DNA of 64,000 nt from Haemophilus parainfluenzae T3T1 (GCF_000210895.1 NC_015964.1:1323501-1387500), one strand, 5' to 3'. Positions 38,575 to 49,204 are shown, counted from the first letter of the stretch. Notes: generated by a model from the letters alone, not told the origin. Translations and numbers: made by a program.

Positions 38575-41500
38575 TTATGCCTCCGCCTTCTCGATATTTA
38601 CCAAGAATGTTTTATATTCTGGTGTTTGTGTAACCGACTCACCCCAAGATGGTGTTAAGGTATTGGTTGAGAAACCACGATTACCTTTACCATTTAAGGC
38701 TTTCATACCCCAGTGAATTGGAATACCTATGTGGTGTACGGTACGTCCGTCGATTTCTAAATCTTTTAAACGTTTTGTTACTACTGCGACGGCTTTAATG
38801 TAGCCACGGCGAGAAGTAATTTTCACCATATCACCTTTTTGGATACCTTTTTCTGCAGCTAATTTTTCACCGATTTCCACGAATTGTTGTGGTTGAGCGA
38901 TGATATTTAACGCAGATTGAGCTGTCCAACTGTGGAAGTGCTCGGTCAAACGATAAGTCGTTGCCACATACGGGAAGTCTTTGTTTGAGCCGATAAATTC
39001 GCGGTCTTCTTTATAGATACGAATTGTCGGATCAGAGACTACTTTTGGATGCAGTGGGTTAGTATCAATTGGGCTTTCAATTGGTTCATAGTGCTCCGGT
39101 AGTGGACCGCTTCCAATTTTATCTACTGCAAATAAACGGCCTACACCTTCTGCAGACATAATGAATGGACCCGCATCAGAACCTGGTGGCTGTGTACCAT
39201 AGTCAGCCACATCATGCCAGTTCCAGTTTTTACCGTTCCATTTGATTAATTGACGGTTCTTATCCCAAGGATTACCGTTAATATCTAGTGAAGCGCGGCT
39301 ATAAAGGACGCGGCGGTTTGCTGGCCATGCGAAGCCCCAACCTAATGTACAACCTAAACCTGAAGGGTCAGAATTGTCACGGTTTGCCATTTGGTTACCT
39401 TTTTCAGTCCATTGACCTACGTAGATCCAGTTACCAGCAGAGGTGGTACCGTCATCACGTAAATGAGCGAATCCGTTAAGTAATTGACCTTTCTTATAAA
39501 CCACATTACCGTTAGCATCTAAAAGATCTTCAAGGGCATAACCATTTAATTCTTTTGCTAACTCTGCGGAGCTTGGTGCATGCGGTTGTGCATAGTTCCA
39601 AGTCATCGCTTCGAAAGATTCTAAACCTTTTGGTTGAATACCTTTTTTCAAGTCTTCTTGATAGAGATGATGCATCTCTTCACGAATCATAGAAAGAATT
39701 TCAACATCTGGTAGTGCTTCACCTGGTTGGTCACAGCCTTTCCAGTGCCATTGTGCCCAACGACCAGAGTTGGCAATAGAGCCATCTTCTTCTGCGAAAC
39801 AAGTAGTTGGTAAACGGAATACTTCAGTTTGAATATCAGCTGGATTTACATCGTTTGATTCACCAAAGTTTTTCCAGAATTCAGAAGATTCAGTTTGAAG
39901 TGGATCCATTACGATTAAGAATTTCAATTTGCTCATACCTGCAACAGTTTTGTTTTTGTTCGGTAATGAGTTTAATACGTTGAAACCTTGTAAAATCCAA
40001 CCGTTCAATTTGCCATCATTCATTAACTTAACATGAGTGATAGGATCGTATAAACGATCTGCTTTTGGTAAGAAATCGAAGCCCCAACCATTTTCTTTGG
40101 TTGCTTTATCACCATAGAACGTTTTCATCAAACTGACGAAGAATTTCGACGTATTACGATAGTAGTTTACTTGGTTCGGTACGATATCTTTTGGCGTAAT
40201 TGCGTTGATATACTGCTCATAAGAGGTATCTTTATCATTTGGTAGACGCATATAACCTGGTAAAGACATCGGCAATAAGCCCATATCTGTTGTACCTTGA
40301 ACGTTTGAGTGTCCACGCAATGCATTAATACCACCGCCTGGCATACCCATATTACCTAAGAGTAATTGGATCATTGCCATTGAGCGAATGTTTTGTGTAC
40401 CAATTGTATGCTCAGTCAAGCCTAACGCATATAAGTGCGTCATAGTTTTATTTGGAGCAGAGGTTTTACCAATCTCTTCACAGATTTGTAAGAAGGTTTT
40501 TTGTTTGACACCTGTGATACGCTCAACCATTTCTGGGGTATAGCGAGAGACGTGATCTTTCAAGATATTAATCACACAACGTGGATCTTGTAAGGTCATA
40601 TCACGTTTAGCAAAACCATTTTCATCAAATTGGTAATTCCATTTTGATTTATCGTAAGCATGTTTTTCTTCATCAAAACCTACAAATAAACCATCTTCAA
40701 ATTTGAAGCCTTCATCAATTAAGAATGAAGCATTGGTATAGTGTTTAACGTATTCGTGTTGGATTTGATTGGTTTCCAATAGGTAACGGATCACACCCAT
40801 TAAGAATGCGATATCAGTACCAGAACGAATTGGCGCATGAAGGTCAGCTACAGACGCTGTACGGTTAAAGCGAGGATCAACTACGATGATTTTTGCACCG
40901 TTTTTCTTCGCTTCGATCGCCCAACGGAAGCCAACAGGGTGAGCTTCAGCAGGGTTACCGCCTTGAACGATAATAAGATTGGCGTTTTTGATGTCAACCC
41001 AGTTGTTTGTCATGGCACCGCGACCAAATGATGGAGCAAGACTTGCTACCGTTGGTCCGTGTCAAGTATTCGCTTGGTTACACATCGGCACTATGCCCAT
41101 CATTCGAACCCATTTTTGGGTAAGAAGTGCGGCCTCATTACTCATAGCAGAGGCGGTCATAATACCTGTAGTTGTCCAACGGTTAACAGTTTTGCCACTT
41201 GCATCTTTTTCAACAAAGTTGGCATCACGGTCATCTTTTAGTAAGCGAGAAATGCGTTTGATTGCATCTTTCCAAGAAATACGTTCCCACTTGTCAGAAC
41301 CTGGTGCACGATATTCAGGATATAGTACGCGACTTTTACTATTAACATAGTCTAACGCACCTGCACCTTTCGGACACAACGCACCACGGCTTACCGGATG
41401 GTCTGGGTCACCTTCAAGGTGGAATAATTTAGAACGGGTATTGGTACCTGTGTGGCTGCTTAAGGAATCGTAAGGTTTACCTGTGCTATATAGCAACATA

Positions 41501-41673
41501 CCACAGCTTACAGAACAATATGTACAGGTGTTACGGGATTCAAATGCCCGTAATAATTTGTACTCACGTGGCGCTGCTAAAACAGATGATGGTGCAAAGC
41601 CCAACATTGCCGCAGACGTCCCCGCCATACCACCTGCACAGATCTTAAAGAACTTACGTCTAGAGACCTGCAT
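38575..41673 (-). CDS. fdnG: Formate dehydrogenase-N/O major subunit, selenoprotein
   Basis: A molybdenum enzyme of 1032 residues that oxidises formate to CO2 in the periplasm. The twin-arginine signal is '[15 protein letters not shown]'. The [4Fe-4S] site is 'CTYCSVSCG'. At 41062-41064 an in-frame TGA encodes selenocysteine (residue 204) in '[14 protein letters not shown]', the place of the catalytic selenocysteine of E. coli FdnG/FdoG. Reading resumes in the same frame with no shift, and a SECIS hairpin follows the TGA, so this is not a broken gene. ATG 41673 has AAGGAG 6 bases upstream; a GTG two codons earlier overlaps that spacing. It heads the fdnG-fdxH-fdnI operon, divergent from fdhD. 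Confidence 0.96.
41022..41061 (-). promoter_or_regulatory. Bacterial SECIS element of fdnG
   Basis: Directly after the UGA, the outer stem GACCAA (41057-41052) pairs with TTGGTC (41027-41022) on the minus strand. Inside, AGCA and TGCT close an apical loop AGTCT, like the GGUCU loop of the E. coli fdhF and fdnG elements. It recruits SelB with selenocysteyl-tRNA. Confidence 0.85.
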
Positions 41674-41868
41674 AATCACTCCTTCATAACGGCGAACCGT
41701 TAAGATATTTCGATAGTATAAATTCGTATAGATAATTTATTTGATTTCGTTAAAATAACGTATCAACCATTAAATCGGCTATAACAATGACCAATTTAAA
41801 CAGGGATAATTTTAACTATTTTTTAACCTGAAATCTATAATCAAAACTTGTTATAATCGTTTCAAAAC

Positions 41869-41882
41869 TTGAGCTAGATCAC
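41869..41882 (-). promoter_or_regulatory. Possible FNR site in the fdnG-fdhD intergenic region
   Basis: TTGAGCTAGATCAC matches the FNR pattern TTGAT-N4-ATCAA at 8 of 10 fixed bases. It lies 196 bases from the fdnG start and 67 from fdhD, in a 275-base divergent region otherwise without recognised sites. Anaerobic induction of fdnG by FNR is known in E. coli. Confidence 0.4.
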
Positions 41883-41948
41883 AAAATAAACATTTTTTGT
41901 TAAAAAAAAGTAACATTTTTACAAGAGTCATTTTATTGGGAAAAAATA

Positions 41949-42758
41949 ATGCACTGGATAATCCAAAAAACAATCAATTTTTTTAAAAAAACACCTGAAA
42001 ATCCGACCGCACTTTTCATTGAAAAACAAGATAGTCTGGCTGCGGAAGTCCCTGTTTCTCTTGTCTATAATGGTATTGCGCATACCGTCATGATGTGTTC
42101 TCCACAAGATTTAGAGGATTTTGCTTTAGGCTTTTCATTGGCAGAAGGTATTATTGAGAAAAAAGCGGATATTTATGGCATTGATGTGGTGGAAGTATGC
42201 AATGGCATCGAAGTGCAAATTGAATTATCTAGCCGCCAATTTGTGGCATTAAAAGATCATCGCCGAACATTAACAGGCAGAACAGGATGTGGCATTTGCG
42301 GCACAGAACAAATCTCACAAGTTTATAAAAAATTGCCAAAATTAGACCGCACTTCCCAATTTAATTTAAATTTATTAGATGGTTGCTTAGAACAATTACA
42401 AGCCAATCAAGAACTCGGGAAAGAAACAGGGGCTACACATGCAGCGGCCTTTTTTGATTTATCCGGCAATTTACTGGCGATTCGAGAGGATGTAGGGCGG
42501 CATGTCGCGCTAGATAAATTAATCGGCTGGCATGCTAAACAGAATCAACCGCAAGGATTCGTACTTGTTTCAAGCCGAGCTAGTTATGAAATGGTTCAAA
42601 AATCGGTCGCTTGTGGCATCGAGTTACTTGTTGCGATTTCTGCTGCAACAGATCTTGCTGTCAATATGGCCGAACAACACAATCTTTCCCTTATCGGCTT
42701 TGCTCGTCCTGGAAAAGCGAATATCTATGCAGGAAAAGAGCGGTTGGTTTTAGCTTAG
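41949..42758 (+). CDS. fdhD: Formate dehydrogenase sulfurtransferase FdhD
   Basis: A 269-residue FdhD, which passes sulfur from IscS to the molybdenum cofactor and so activates formate dehydrogenase. The sulfur-carrying CxxC motif is in '[13 protein letters not shown]' near residue 118. '[20 protein letters not shown]' and '[15 protein letters not shown]' are further family motifs. It is divergent from fdnG, whose product it activates. A USS near the start encodes 'PTAL'. Confidence 0.96.
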   Translation: MHWIIQKTINFFKKTPENPTALFIEKQDSLAAEVPVSLVYNGIAHTVMMCSPQDLEDFALGFSLAEGIIEKKADIYGIDVVEVCNGIEVQIELSSRQFVALKDHRRTLTGRTGCGICGTEQISQVYKKLPKLDRTSQFNLNLLDGCLEQLQANQELGKETGATHAAAFFDLSGNLLAIREDVGRHVALDKLIGWHAKQNQPQGFVLVSSRASYEMVQKSVACGIELLVAISAATDLAVNMAEQHNLSLIGFARPGKANIYAGKERLVLA

Positions 42759-42824
42759 TTGTTATAAGGAATTATAATCCTTTGATGATGTTCTCAGAAG
42801 CTTTAACTGTAAAATTGGAATAAT

Positions 42825-43742
42825 ATGACAACAAATAAAATAAATATTGCACTTTGTGCCGATAAAAATTATCTAGAACCACTTGAAACCTTATTAAAAT
42901 CTATTTGCTACCATAACTCTCAGGTGCATATCTATATTATTCATACAGATATTCCGGAAGATTGGTTTATTAAACAAGCTCAAAATCTCGCGAAGTTTAA
43001 TAATCAACTTTCATCTATTTGGTTAAGTGAGGCTAATCCGGCTATTCAGCGTTTAAACCAAAAAATAATGCCTAATTCATTCGCTATTAATGAAATCATA
43101 AAAAAACTGCCTAATAAATTAAAACATGTTAATGAACTCACTTATGCTCGATTCTTCATTCCAGAATTAATTCAAGAAGATCGGGTACTTTATTTGGATA
43201 GCGATATCATTGTAAATTCATCATTATCAAATTTATTTCATGCTGATATGAAAGGCTGCCCGATTGCGGCTATTGATGACTATAATTTATCAAATGAAAA
43301 TACACCTCACTGGTATGTTTTAAACACGCCTAAAGAACTAGAATCATGTATTTCTTACCAAGGTGGAGAAAATTTCAAACCTTATTTTAATGCAGGTGTA
43401 ATATTATGGGATTTAGTGAAATGTCGAGCAGAAAATATGACGAGTAAACTGTTAGTTACAGCATTATATTATTCAGATGTACTCTATGCAGATCAAGATA
43501 TTTTGAACTTTGTTCTATTTAATCGCTGGCTAAGAATTGATGTTCGCTATAATGTTCAAGCTCACTATAACTTCACATTTTTACCATTCGTAACTAAATC
43601 TCCATGGATTATTCACTATATAACAGATAGAAAGCCTTGGATACCTGAATATAAAGATGAAACAATTTTCCATCCAGTGTACCACCATTATAAGAATTTA
43701 ACTTGGCAAAGTATTCAAGAGTATTGTTCATCTAAGAATTAA
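42825..43742 (+). CDS. Glycosyltransferase family 8 (LOS-type)
   Basis: A 305-residue GT8 retaining transferase. It begins 'KINIALCADKNYLEPLETLL'; the metal-binding DxD is 'LYLDSDIIV' (D125, D127), followed by 'YFNAGVILWDL', 'YADQDILNFVLF' and the histidine in 'WIIHYI'. These match the LgtC/GspA family that adds glucose or galactose to lipooligosaccharide. The exact donor and acceptor cannot be told. It is richer in A+T than its neighbours and stands alone between fdhD and an AfuA-like gene. No tetranucleotide phase-variation repeats are present. A USS-pair terminator follows. Confidence 0.85.
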   Translation: MTTNKINIALCADKNYLEPLETLLKSICYHNSQVHIYIIHTDIPEDWFIKQAQNLAKFNNQLSSIWLSEANPAIQRLNQKIMPNSFAINEIIKKLPNKLKHVNELTYARFFIPELIQEDRVLYLDSDIIVNSSLSNLFHADMKGCPIAAIDDYNLSNENTPHWYVLNTPKELESCISYQGGENFKPYFNAGVILWDLVKCRAENMTSKLLVTALYYSDVLYADQDILNFVLFNRWLRIDVRYNVQAHYNFTFLPFVTKSPWIIHYITDRKPWIPEYKDETIFHPVYHHYKNLTWQSIQEYCSSKN

Positions 43743-43749
43743 TAAAAAC

Positions 43750-43792
43750 AAGTGCGGCCAAAAACATTCTTATTTTTGACCGCACTTTTTTT
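43750..43792. terminator. USS-pair terminator after the GT8 gene
   Basis: AAGTGCGGCCAAAAA and TTTTTGACCGCACTTTTTT face each other around a 13-base loop. The left arm has C for T, one mismatch with the right arm. It serves convergent genes. Confidence 0.75.
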
Positions 43793-43799
43793 ATTCTGT

Positions 43800-44846
43800 T
43801 TATTCTTTTGGTGATTTACCCTCTAAGAGTACTTCAGAAACCCAACGTTGGGTAAGGCGTTTGCCTTCTTGATCTGTACCGAATTTCATAAAATCAATAT
43901 CCACCAGTTTTAATTTGCTAGCCGGTAAGAAACCAGGCGCTGGTTCAGCATGAATATTGGTTGGAAGTTGATAAGAATCAGATTCTCTCCACGGAATTTC
44001 TTGGGCTTCTTTGCTTAGCACGAAATCCATAAACAGTTTGGCATTATCAAGGTTTCTAGATCCTTTAATGATGCTTGCTCCGCCTAAAGAATAGCCCACG
44101 CCTTCGCATGGTAAAATGCCTTCAACTGGTGCACCATTTTTCTTCTCACGCGGATAAACCAACATAAAACCTAAATCAATCGCTACGGTACCATTAGCCA
44201 AATAGTTGCTTGCAAGACCTGTTTTGGTATGTTGCATGAGATTGGGTTCTAGTTTTTTCAGATAGTCGAAGGCTTTTTCTTCTCCCCATAATGTGGAAAA
44301 CGTACTGATAAGCGAGTAGCCAGTACCAGAAACACGAGGGTCAGGGTATTGAATGTATCCTTTATATTCTGGTTTTATTAGATCTGCATAACATTTTGGC
44401 GCAGGAATATTCAATTCTTTTAATTTTTTAGTATTTACCCCAATGCCAAGTTCCATTAAGTAAATCACAGAGGTGAAATTGCCGCGTTGATCCATTAAAG
44501 ATTTAAACTGCGGCATGATATCTTTTTGTAATGGGGAACGGTAGGATTCAAGCAAGCCTAATTCTGCGGCTTGAAGATGCGGTTCAATGGTGCCGCCAAA
44601 CCAGAAATCAGCTTGAGGGTTTTCTTTTTCAGCTTTAATTTTGCCTAATACGACGCCTGTACTATTACGTACAAATTGTGCATCTACATTGTATTTTTTA
44701 CTAAAGGCTTGCGTGACTTTTTCACATACGACATTTTGTACACTGCAATACACGGTGAGTTTGCCTTCAGCCTGTGCGTGAGAGGTGTACGCGAGGGCGG
44801 TTAGGGCTGAAAGTGCGGTTAATTTTAACGTGGTTTTTATTGACAT
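43800..44846 (-). CDS. Orphan AfuA-family binding protein with altered ligand site
   Basis: A 348-residue periplasmic binding protein. The signal peptide ends 'SHAQA' before 'EGKLTVYCSVQN'. It aligns over its length with the two AfuA proteins at 55-57 kb and keeps their four cysteines ('YCSVQNVVCE', 'PKCYADL', 'LPCEGVGY'). The positions that are His-Asp and Glu in AfuA (mature 205, 206 and 229) are here Leu-Val ('GFMLVYPREKK') and Ser ('GVGYSLGG'), so it probably binds something other than hexose phosphates. No permease or ATPase gene adjoins it; it may share AfuBC or another transporter. A USS encodes 'LTALS' of the signal peptide. It is divergent from uvrD. Confidence 0.85.
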   Translation of the reverse strand: MSIKTTLKLTALSALTALAYTSHAQAEGKLTVYCSVQNVVCEKVTQAFSKKYNVDAQFVRNSTGVVLGKIKAEKENPQADFWFGGTIEPHLQAAELGLLESYRSPLQKDIMPQFKSLMDQRGNFTSVIYLMELGIGVNTKKLKELNIPAPKCYADLIKPEYKGYIQYPDPRVSGTGYSLISTFSTLWGEEKAFDYLKKLEPNLMQHTKTGLASNYLANGTVAIDLGFMLVYPREKKNGAPVEGILPCEGVGYSLGGASIIKGSRNLDNAKLFMDFVLSKEAQEIPWRESDSYQLPTNIHAEPAPGFLPASKLKLVDIDFMKFGTDQEGKRLTQRWVSEVLLEGKSPKE

Positions 44847-44994
44847 TATGTCTCCTTTTTCTTCGTCAATATTTAGTAATTATTTGATATTGCTAATATA
44901 AGCGGGCAGAGGAAATTTGTAAATATTGGGATTGTTTAAACGTATAATTCCCACTATAATCCCCTGTAAATTTAACCAGATTAAAATAAGAGCA

Positions 44995-47172
44995 ATGGAT
45001 ATTTCAGAATTACTTGATGGCTTGAATGATAAACAACGTGAAGCAGTGGCAGCACCGCTTGGCAATTACCTTGTGCTCGCGGGGGCTGGAAGTGGTAAAA
45101 CTCGCGTACTGACTCACCGTATTGCTTGGTTGATTGCTGTAGAAAATATTTCTGAAGGCAGCATCATGGCGGTAACCTTCACCAATAAAGCCGCTGCTGA
45201 AATGCGTCATCGTATTCAAGATACCTTATCTAAACATGCTCAATCGAATCTATTTGGTATGTGGATTGGCACATTCCATAGCATTGCCCATCGATTATTA
45301 CGTGCTCACCATTTAGATGTGAACTTGCCACAAGATTTCCAAATTTTGGATTCTGAAGACCAACTTCGTTTAGTAAAACGCTTGATGAAATTGCACAATT
45401 ATGACGATAAAGCGTTTCCACCTAAACAAGCGTGCTGGTATATCAATAATAAAAAAGATGAAGGTTTAAGACCGCAAGATATTGATGATTTCGGTGATCG
45501 TCAGGAAAAAGAGTGGATTAAGATTTATCAAATTTATCAAGATACTTGTGATCGTGCGGGCTTGGTGGATTTTGCGGAATTGTTAATTCGTGCGTATGAA
45601 TTATTTGCTAAAAAGCCGGTGATTTTGCAGCGCTATCAGCAACGTTTTCAGCATATTTTGGTGGACGAGTTTCAAGATACCAATAAAATTCAATATGTCT
45701 GGATCAAAATTCTTGCCGGCAATACGGGCAAAGTGATGATTGTGGGCGATGATGACCAATCCATTTATGGATGGCGTGGTGCACAAGTCGAAAATATTCA
45801 AAAATTCTTAAAAGATTTCAACGCTGAAACTATCCGTTTGGAGCAAAACTATCGTTCTACCGGCAATATTTTGAAAAGTGCCAACCAACTTATTTCGAAT
45901 AATAGTGATCGTCTCGGTAAGAATTTATGGACCGACGGTGAAATGGGTGAGCCAGTAGGTATTTATGCCGCATTTAATGAATTAGATGAGGCAAAATTTG
46001 TGGCTTCTCAGATTCAAAACTGGGTAGATGACGGCGGAAAATTAGATGATTGTGCCGTTTTATATCGTAGTAATAGCCAATCTCGTGTTATTGAAGAAGC
46101 GTTGATTCGTTGCCAAATTCCATACCGGATTTATGGTGGGATGCGATTCTTCGAACGCCAAGAAATTAAAGATGCGTTGGCGTATTTACGCTTAATTAAT
46201 AATCGTCAAGATGATGCGGCATTTGAACGTGTAATTAATACGCCTACACGTGGCATTGGTGATCGTACTTTAGATGTGTTACGAAATTTAACCCGTGAGC
46301 GTCAAATTACTTTATGGCAAGCTGTTCAAGTAGCCATACAAGAAAATATGCTAACAGGGCGAGCTTCAACCGCATTGTTGCGCTTCCAAGAGTTGATTAA
46401 TTCTTTACAGGTGGATACAGCCGAGATGCCATTGTTTGCACAGACCGATTTCGTGATTAAACATTCCGGCTTATACGATATGTATAAACAGGAAAAAGGC
46501 GAAAAGGGTGAAGTCCGTATTGAAAACTTAGAAGAACTGGTGACGGCAACCCGAGAATTTATCAAACCTAATGAAGCAGAAGACATGACCGATCTTACCG
46601 CCTTTTTAACTCATGCTTCTTTAGAAGCGGGAGAAGAGCAGGCATCCCCTCATCAATCTTGTGTAGAAATGATGACCTTACACTCAGCAAAAGGTTTGGA
46701 ATTCCCACGCGTGTTTATGGTGGGAGTAGAAGAGGGCATATTCCCAAGTTTCCGTTCATTTGAAGAACCAGGTCGTTTAGAAGAAGAACGCCGTCTTGCT
46801 TATGTGGGCATTACACGTGCTAAGCAAAAACTGACGATTTGTTATGCAGAAAGTCGTCGTGTTTATACAAAAGAAGAACGTCATTTGCCTTCACGTTTTA
46901 TTACCGAATTGCCATCAGAATGTATTCAGGAAATCCGTTTGCGCGGAACAGTGACTCGAGCATTAAACCAAGCGAAAGTAGGGAGTTTAAGCACGAGTTT
47001 GCCTGAAAATGAATGGAAAATGGGACAAAAAGTGAAACATGAAAAGTTTGGTTTTGGCACAGTGATAAACGTTGAAGGCTCAGATAATAACACCCGTTTA
47101 CAAATCGCTTTCCAAGCTCAAGGCATTAAGTGGTTGATTGCGCATTTGGCAAAATTAGAAAAAGTGCGGTAG
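44995..47172 (+). CDS. uvrD: DNA helicase II UvrD
   Basis: A 725-residue superfamily 1 helicase. Motifs visible are Walker A 'LAGAGSGKT' (P-loop 30-36), 'AVTFTNKAAAEMR' (Ia), 'ILVDEFQDTN' (II), 'GDDDQSIYGWRGA' (III), 'LEQNYRST' (IV), 'MTLHSAKGLEFPRVF' (V) and 'VGITRAKQKL' (VI), plus the UvrD C-terminal Tudor-like domain. It unwinds DNA in excision and mismatch repair. ATG 44995 gives the standard start 'MDISELLDGLNDKQREAV'; the frame is open upstream but unsupported. The last codons, encoding 'KVR' and the stop, come from a USS (AAGTGCGGTag). Confidence 0.97.
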   Translation: MDISELLDGLNDKQREAVAAPLGNYLVLAGAGSGKTRVLTHRIAWLIAVENISEGSIMAVTFTNKAAAEMRHRIQDTLSKHAQSNLFGMWIGTFHSIAHRLLRAHHLDVNLPQDFQILDSEDQLRLVKRLMKLHNYDDKAFPPKQACWYINNKKDEGLRPQDIDDFGDRQEKEWIKIYQIYQDTCDRAGLVDFAELLIRAYELFAKKPVILQRYQQRFQHILVDEFQDTNKIQYVWIKILAGNTGKVMIVGDDDQSIYGWRGAQVENIQKFLKDFNAETIRLEQNYRSTGNILKSANQLISNNSDRLGKNLWTDGEMGEPVGIYAAFNELDEAKFVASQIQNWVDDGGKLDDCAVLYRSNSQSRVIEEALIRCQIPYRIYGGMRFFERQEIKDALAYLRLINNRQDDAAFERVINTPTRGIGDRTLDVLRNLTRERQITLWQAVQVAIQENMLTGRASTALLRFQELINSLQVDTAEMPLFAQTDFVIKHSGLYDMYKQEKGEKGEVRIENLEELVTATREFIKPNEAEDMTDLTAFLTHASLEAGEEQASPHQSCVEMMTLHSAKGLEFPRVFMVGVEEGIFPSFRSFEEPGRLEEERRLAYVGITRAKQKLTICYAESRRVYTKEERHLPSRFITELPSECIQEIRLRGTVTRALNQAKVGSLSTSLPENEWKMGQKVKHEKFGFGTVINVEGSDNNTRLQIAFQAQGIKWLIAHLAKLEKVR

Positions 47173-47281
47173 AATCGGGAGGATTTTATTGCAGCGGGCA
47201 TGAATATTGATGTTTGTGCTCAAGGTGCCAAGTGCGAAAGCATTCGAAGAAATGACCGCACTTTTATCATGTGGGAAGTAG

Positions 47282-48286
47282 ATGTTTAAATTTATTTTAA
47301 AACGTATTTTAATGGTGATTCCTACCTTTATCGCCATTACTTTTGTGACTTTTGCGCTCATTCATTTTATTCCAGGCGATCCTGTGGAGATTATGATGGG
47401 AGAGCGAGGTTTAACACCCGAAGTTCATCAACAAATGATGAAGCAACTTGGTCTCGATTTACCGTTGTATCAGCAATATTTCAATTATATTGGTAATGTA
47501 ATACAAGGCGATTTTGGTGAATCATTCCGTACTCGACAACCTGTTCTGACTGAGTTTTTTACACTTTTTCCAGCCACGTTTGAATTAGCTTTCTTTGCAC
47601 TATTTTGGTCGTTAATTGCAGGTATTTCGCTCGGAACGATTGCGGCCGTCAAGAAAGATAGTTGGATTTCTCATACCGTGACAGCCATGTCCTTAACGGG
47701 TTATTCCATGCCAATTTTCTGGTGGGGATTAATTTTGATCTTATATGTTTCGCCTTGGTTTGGTTTGCCACAAGGAGGACGTTTAGAAGACAGTTTCTGG
47801 ATCGACACACCAACCGGTTTTATGTTAATCGATACTTGGCTTTCTGGTGTACCAGGTGCTTTTGAAAATGCAGTTAAGTCATTGATTCTCCCTGCTGTTG
47901 TGCTAGGTACCATTCCACTTGCGGTGATTACCCGAATGACTCGCTCCTCAATGTTGGAAGTATTAGGGGAAGATTATATTCGTACGGCAAAAGCTAAAGG
48001 CTTAAGCTATACCCGAATTGTAATTTTTCATGCACTACGCAATGCGCTTATCCCTGTTGTGACAGTCGTGGGTTTGATTGTCGGGCAGTTATTATCTGGT
48101 GCCGTTTTAACCGAAACGATTTTCTCATGGCCGGGTATTGGTAAATGGATTATTGATGCGATTTCCAATCGTGATTATCCTGTCTTACAAGGCGCCGTGT
48201 TGATTATTGCTACAATTATTATTGTGGTGAATTTAACGATCGATTTACTTTATGGCGTGGTAAACCCACGTATTCGCCATCAATAA
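47282..48286 (+). CDS. dppB: Dipeptide/glutathione ABC permease DppB
   Basis: A 334-residue permease with six membrane helices. It begins 'MFKFILKRILMVIPTFIAIT' and has 'PGDPVEIMMG' and the EAA-loop region 'DYIRTAKAKGLSYTRIVIFH'. It forms the pore with DppC. GGGAAG precedes the ATG. No dppA-type binding protein gene is present in this operon. In H. influenzae DppBCDF works with the separately encoded binding protein HbpA/GbpA to import glutathione, so the same is likely here. The transporter could also move dipeptides or haem. Confidence 0.94.
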   Translation: MFKFILKRILMVIPTFIAITFVTFALIHFIPGDPVEIMMGERGLTPEVHQQMMKQLGLDLPLYQQYFNYIGNVIQGDFGESFRTRQPVLTEFFTLFPATFELAFFALFWSLIAGISLGTIAAVKKDSWISHTVTAMSLTGYSMPIFWWGLILILYVSPWFGLPQGGRLEDSFWIDTPTGFMLIDTWLSGVPGAFENAVKSLILPAVVLGTIPLAVITRMTRSSMLEVLGEDYIRTAKAKGLSYTRIVIFHALRNALIPVVTVVGLIVGQLLSGAVLTETIFSWPGIGKWIIDAISNRDYPVLQGAVLIIATIIIVVNLTIDLLYGVVNPRIRHQ

Positions 48287-48298
48287 GGAGCCTTATTA

Positions 48299-49195
48299 AT
48301 GACGGAACAAACTTTACCTATTGAAACCTTCGCACCTCGCACACCGCTGCAGGAGTTTTGGTTTTATTTCAAACAAAATAAAGGGGCAGTGATTGGGCTC
48401 GCTTTTATCCTTGCAGTGGCATTAATCAGTATTTTTGCACCTTGGATTGCACCTTTTGATCCTATCGAACAAAATCGTTCGGCTTTATTGTTACCGCCAG
48501 CTTGGTATGAAGGCGGTAATTCTGCTTATTTACTGGGTACAGATGACATTGGGCGAGATATTCTTTCTCGTATTATTTATGGTACGCGCATTTCTGTTTT
48601 TGCGGGTTTCATTATTGTGATTTTATCTTGCATTTTAGGGACGAGTCTTGGCTTGCTCGCAGGCTATTATGGTGGACCATTAGATACATTAATTGTTCGT
48701 TTTATTGACATCATGTTGGCTATCCCAAACTTGCTTTTAACCATTGTGGTGGTATCAATTTTAGAGCCCTCTTTAACCAATGCGACGTTGGCGATTGCCG
48801 TGGTTTCGATTCCAAGTTATGTGCGCTTAACACGTGCAGCGGTATTAAATGAGAAAAACAGAGATTATGTCACCTCTTCGCGTGTAGCGGGAGCAAGCGT
48901 ATTACGCTTGATGTTTATTGTCATTTTACCGAATTGTCTTGCACCGCTTATCGTACAAATGACAATGGGCATTTCTAATGCCATTTTAGAATTAGCGACC
49001 TTAGGTTTCTTAGGTATCGGTGCAAAACCACCAACGCCAGAATTGGGGACCATGTTATCTGAATCACGTAGCTTTATGCAGGCGGCCAACTGGTTGGTTA
49101 CGATTCCAGGTTTAGTGATTTTATCGCTTGTTTTAGCATTTAACTTAATGGGCGACGGGTTGCGTGATGCGCTCGATCCAAAATTAAAACAATAG
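48299..49195 (+). CDS. dppC: Dipeptide/glutathione ABC permease DppC
   Basis: A 298-residue permease with six membrane helices, an N-terminal cytosolic part and the family stretches 'LLGTDDIGRDILSRIIYGTR' and 'RDYVTSSRVAGASVLRLMFI' (EAA loop). 'GFLGIGAKPPTPELGTMLSE' lies near the end. It pairs with DppB in the inner membrane. It follows dppB by 12 bases with AAGGAG upstream and is followed closely by dppD. Confidence 0.95.
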   Translation: MTEQTLPIETFAPRTPLQEFWFYFKQNKGAVIGLAFILAVALISIFAPWIAPFDPIEQNRSALLLPPAWYEGGNSAYLLGTDDIGRDILSRIIYGTRISVFAGFIIVILSCILGTSLGLLAGYYGGPLDTLIVRFIDIMLAIPNLLLTIVVVSILEPSLTNATLAIAVVSIPSYVRLTRAAVLNEKNRDYVTSSRVAGASVLRLMFIVILPNCLAPLIVQMTMGISNAILELATLGFLGIGAKPPTPELGTMLSESRSFMQAANWLVTIPGLVILSLVLAFNLMGDGLRDALDPKLKQ

Positions 49196-49204
49196 AGGGG
49201 CAGA

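Noticed and set aside
41014-41064. Break in the fdnG reading frame suggesting a pseudogene
   Set aside because: The stop is a single TGA at the catalytic selenocysteine position, the frame continues unchanged, and a SECIS hairpin follows.
42759-42824. Phase-variable tetranucleotide repeats before the GT8 gene, as often seen in Haemophilus LOS genes
   Set aside because: No simple-sequence repeat is present in the upstream region or at the start of the gene.
47201-47289. Small open frame of 29 codons ending over the dppB start (MNIDVCAQGA...)
   Set aside because: It has no ribosome binding site at a usable distance and half of it is a degenerate USS region; a leader-peptide role cannot be supported.
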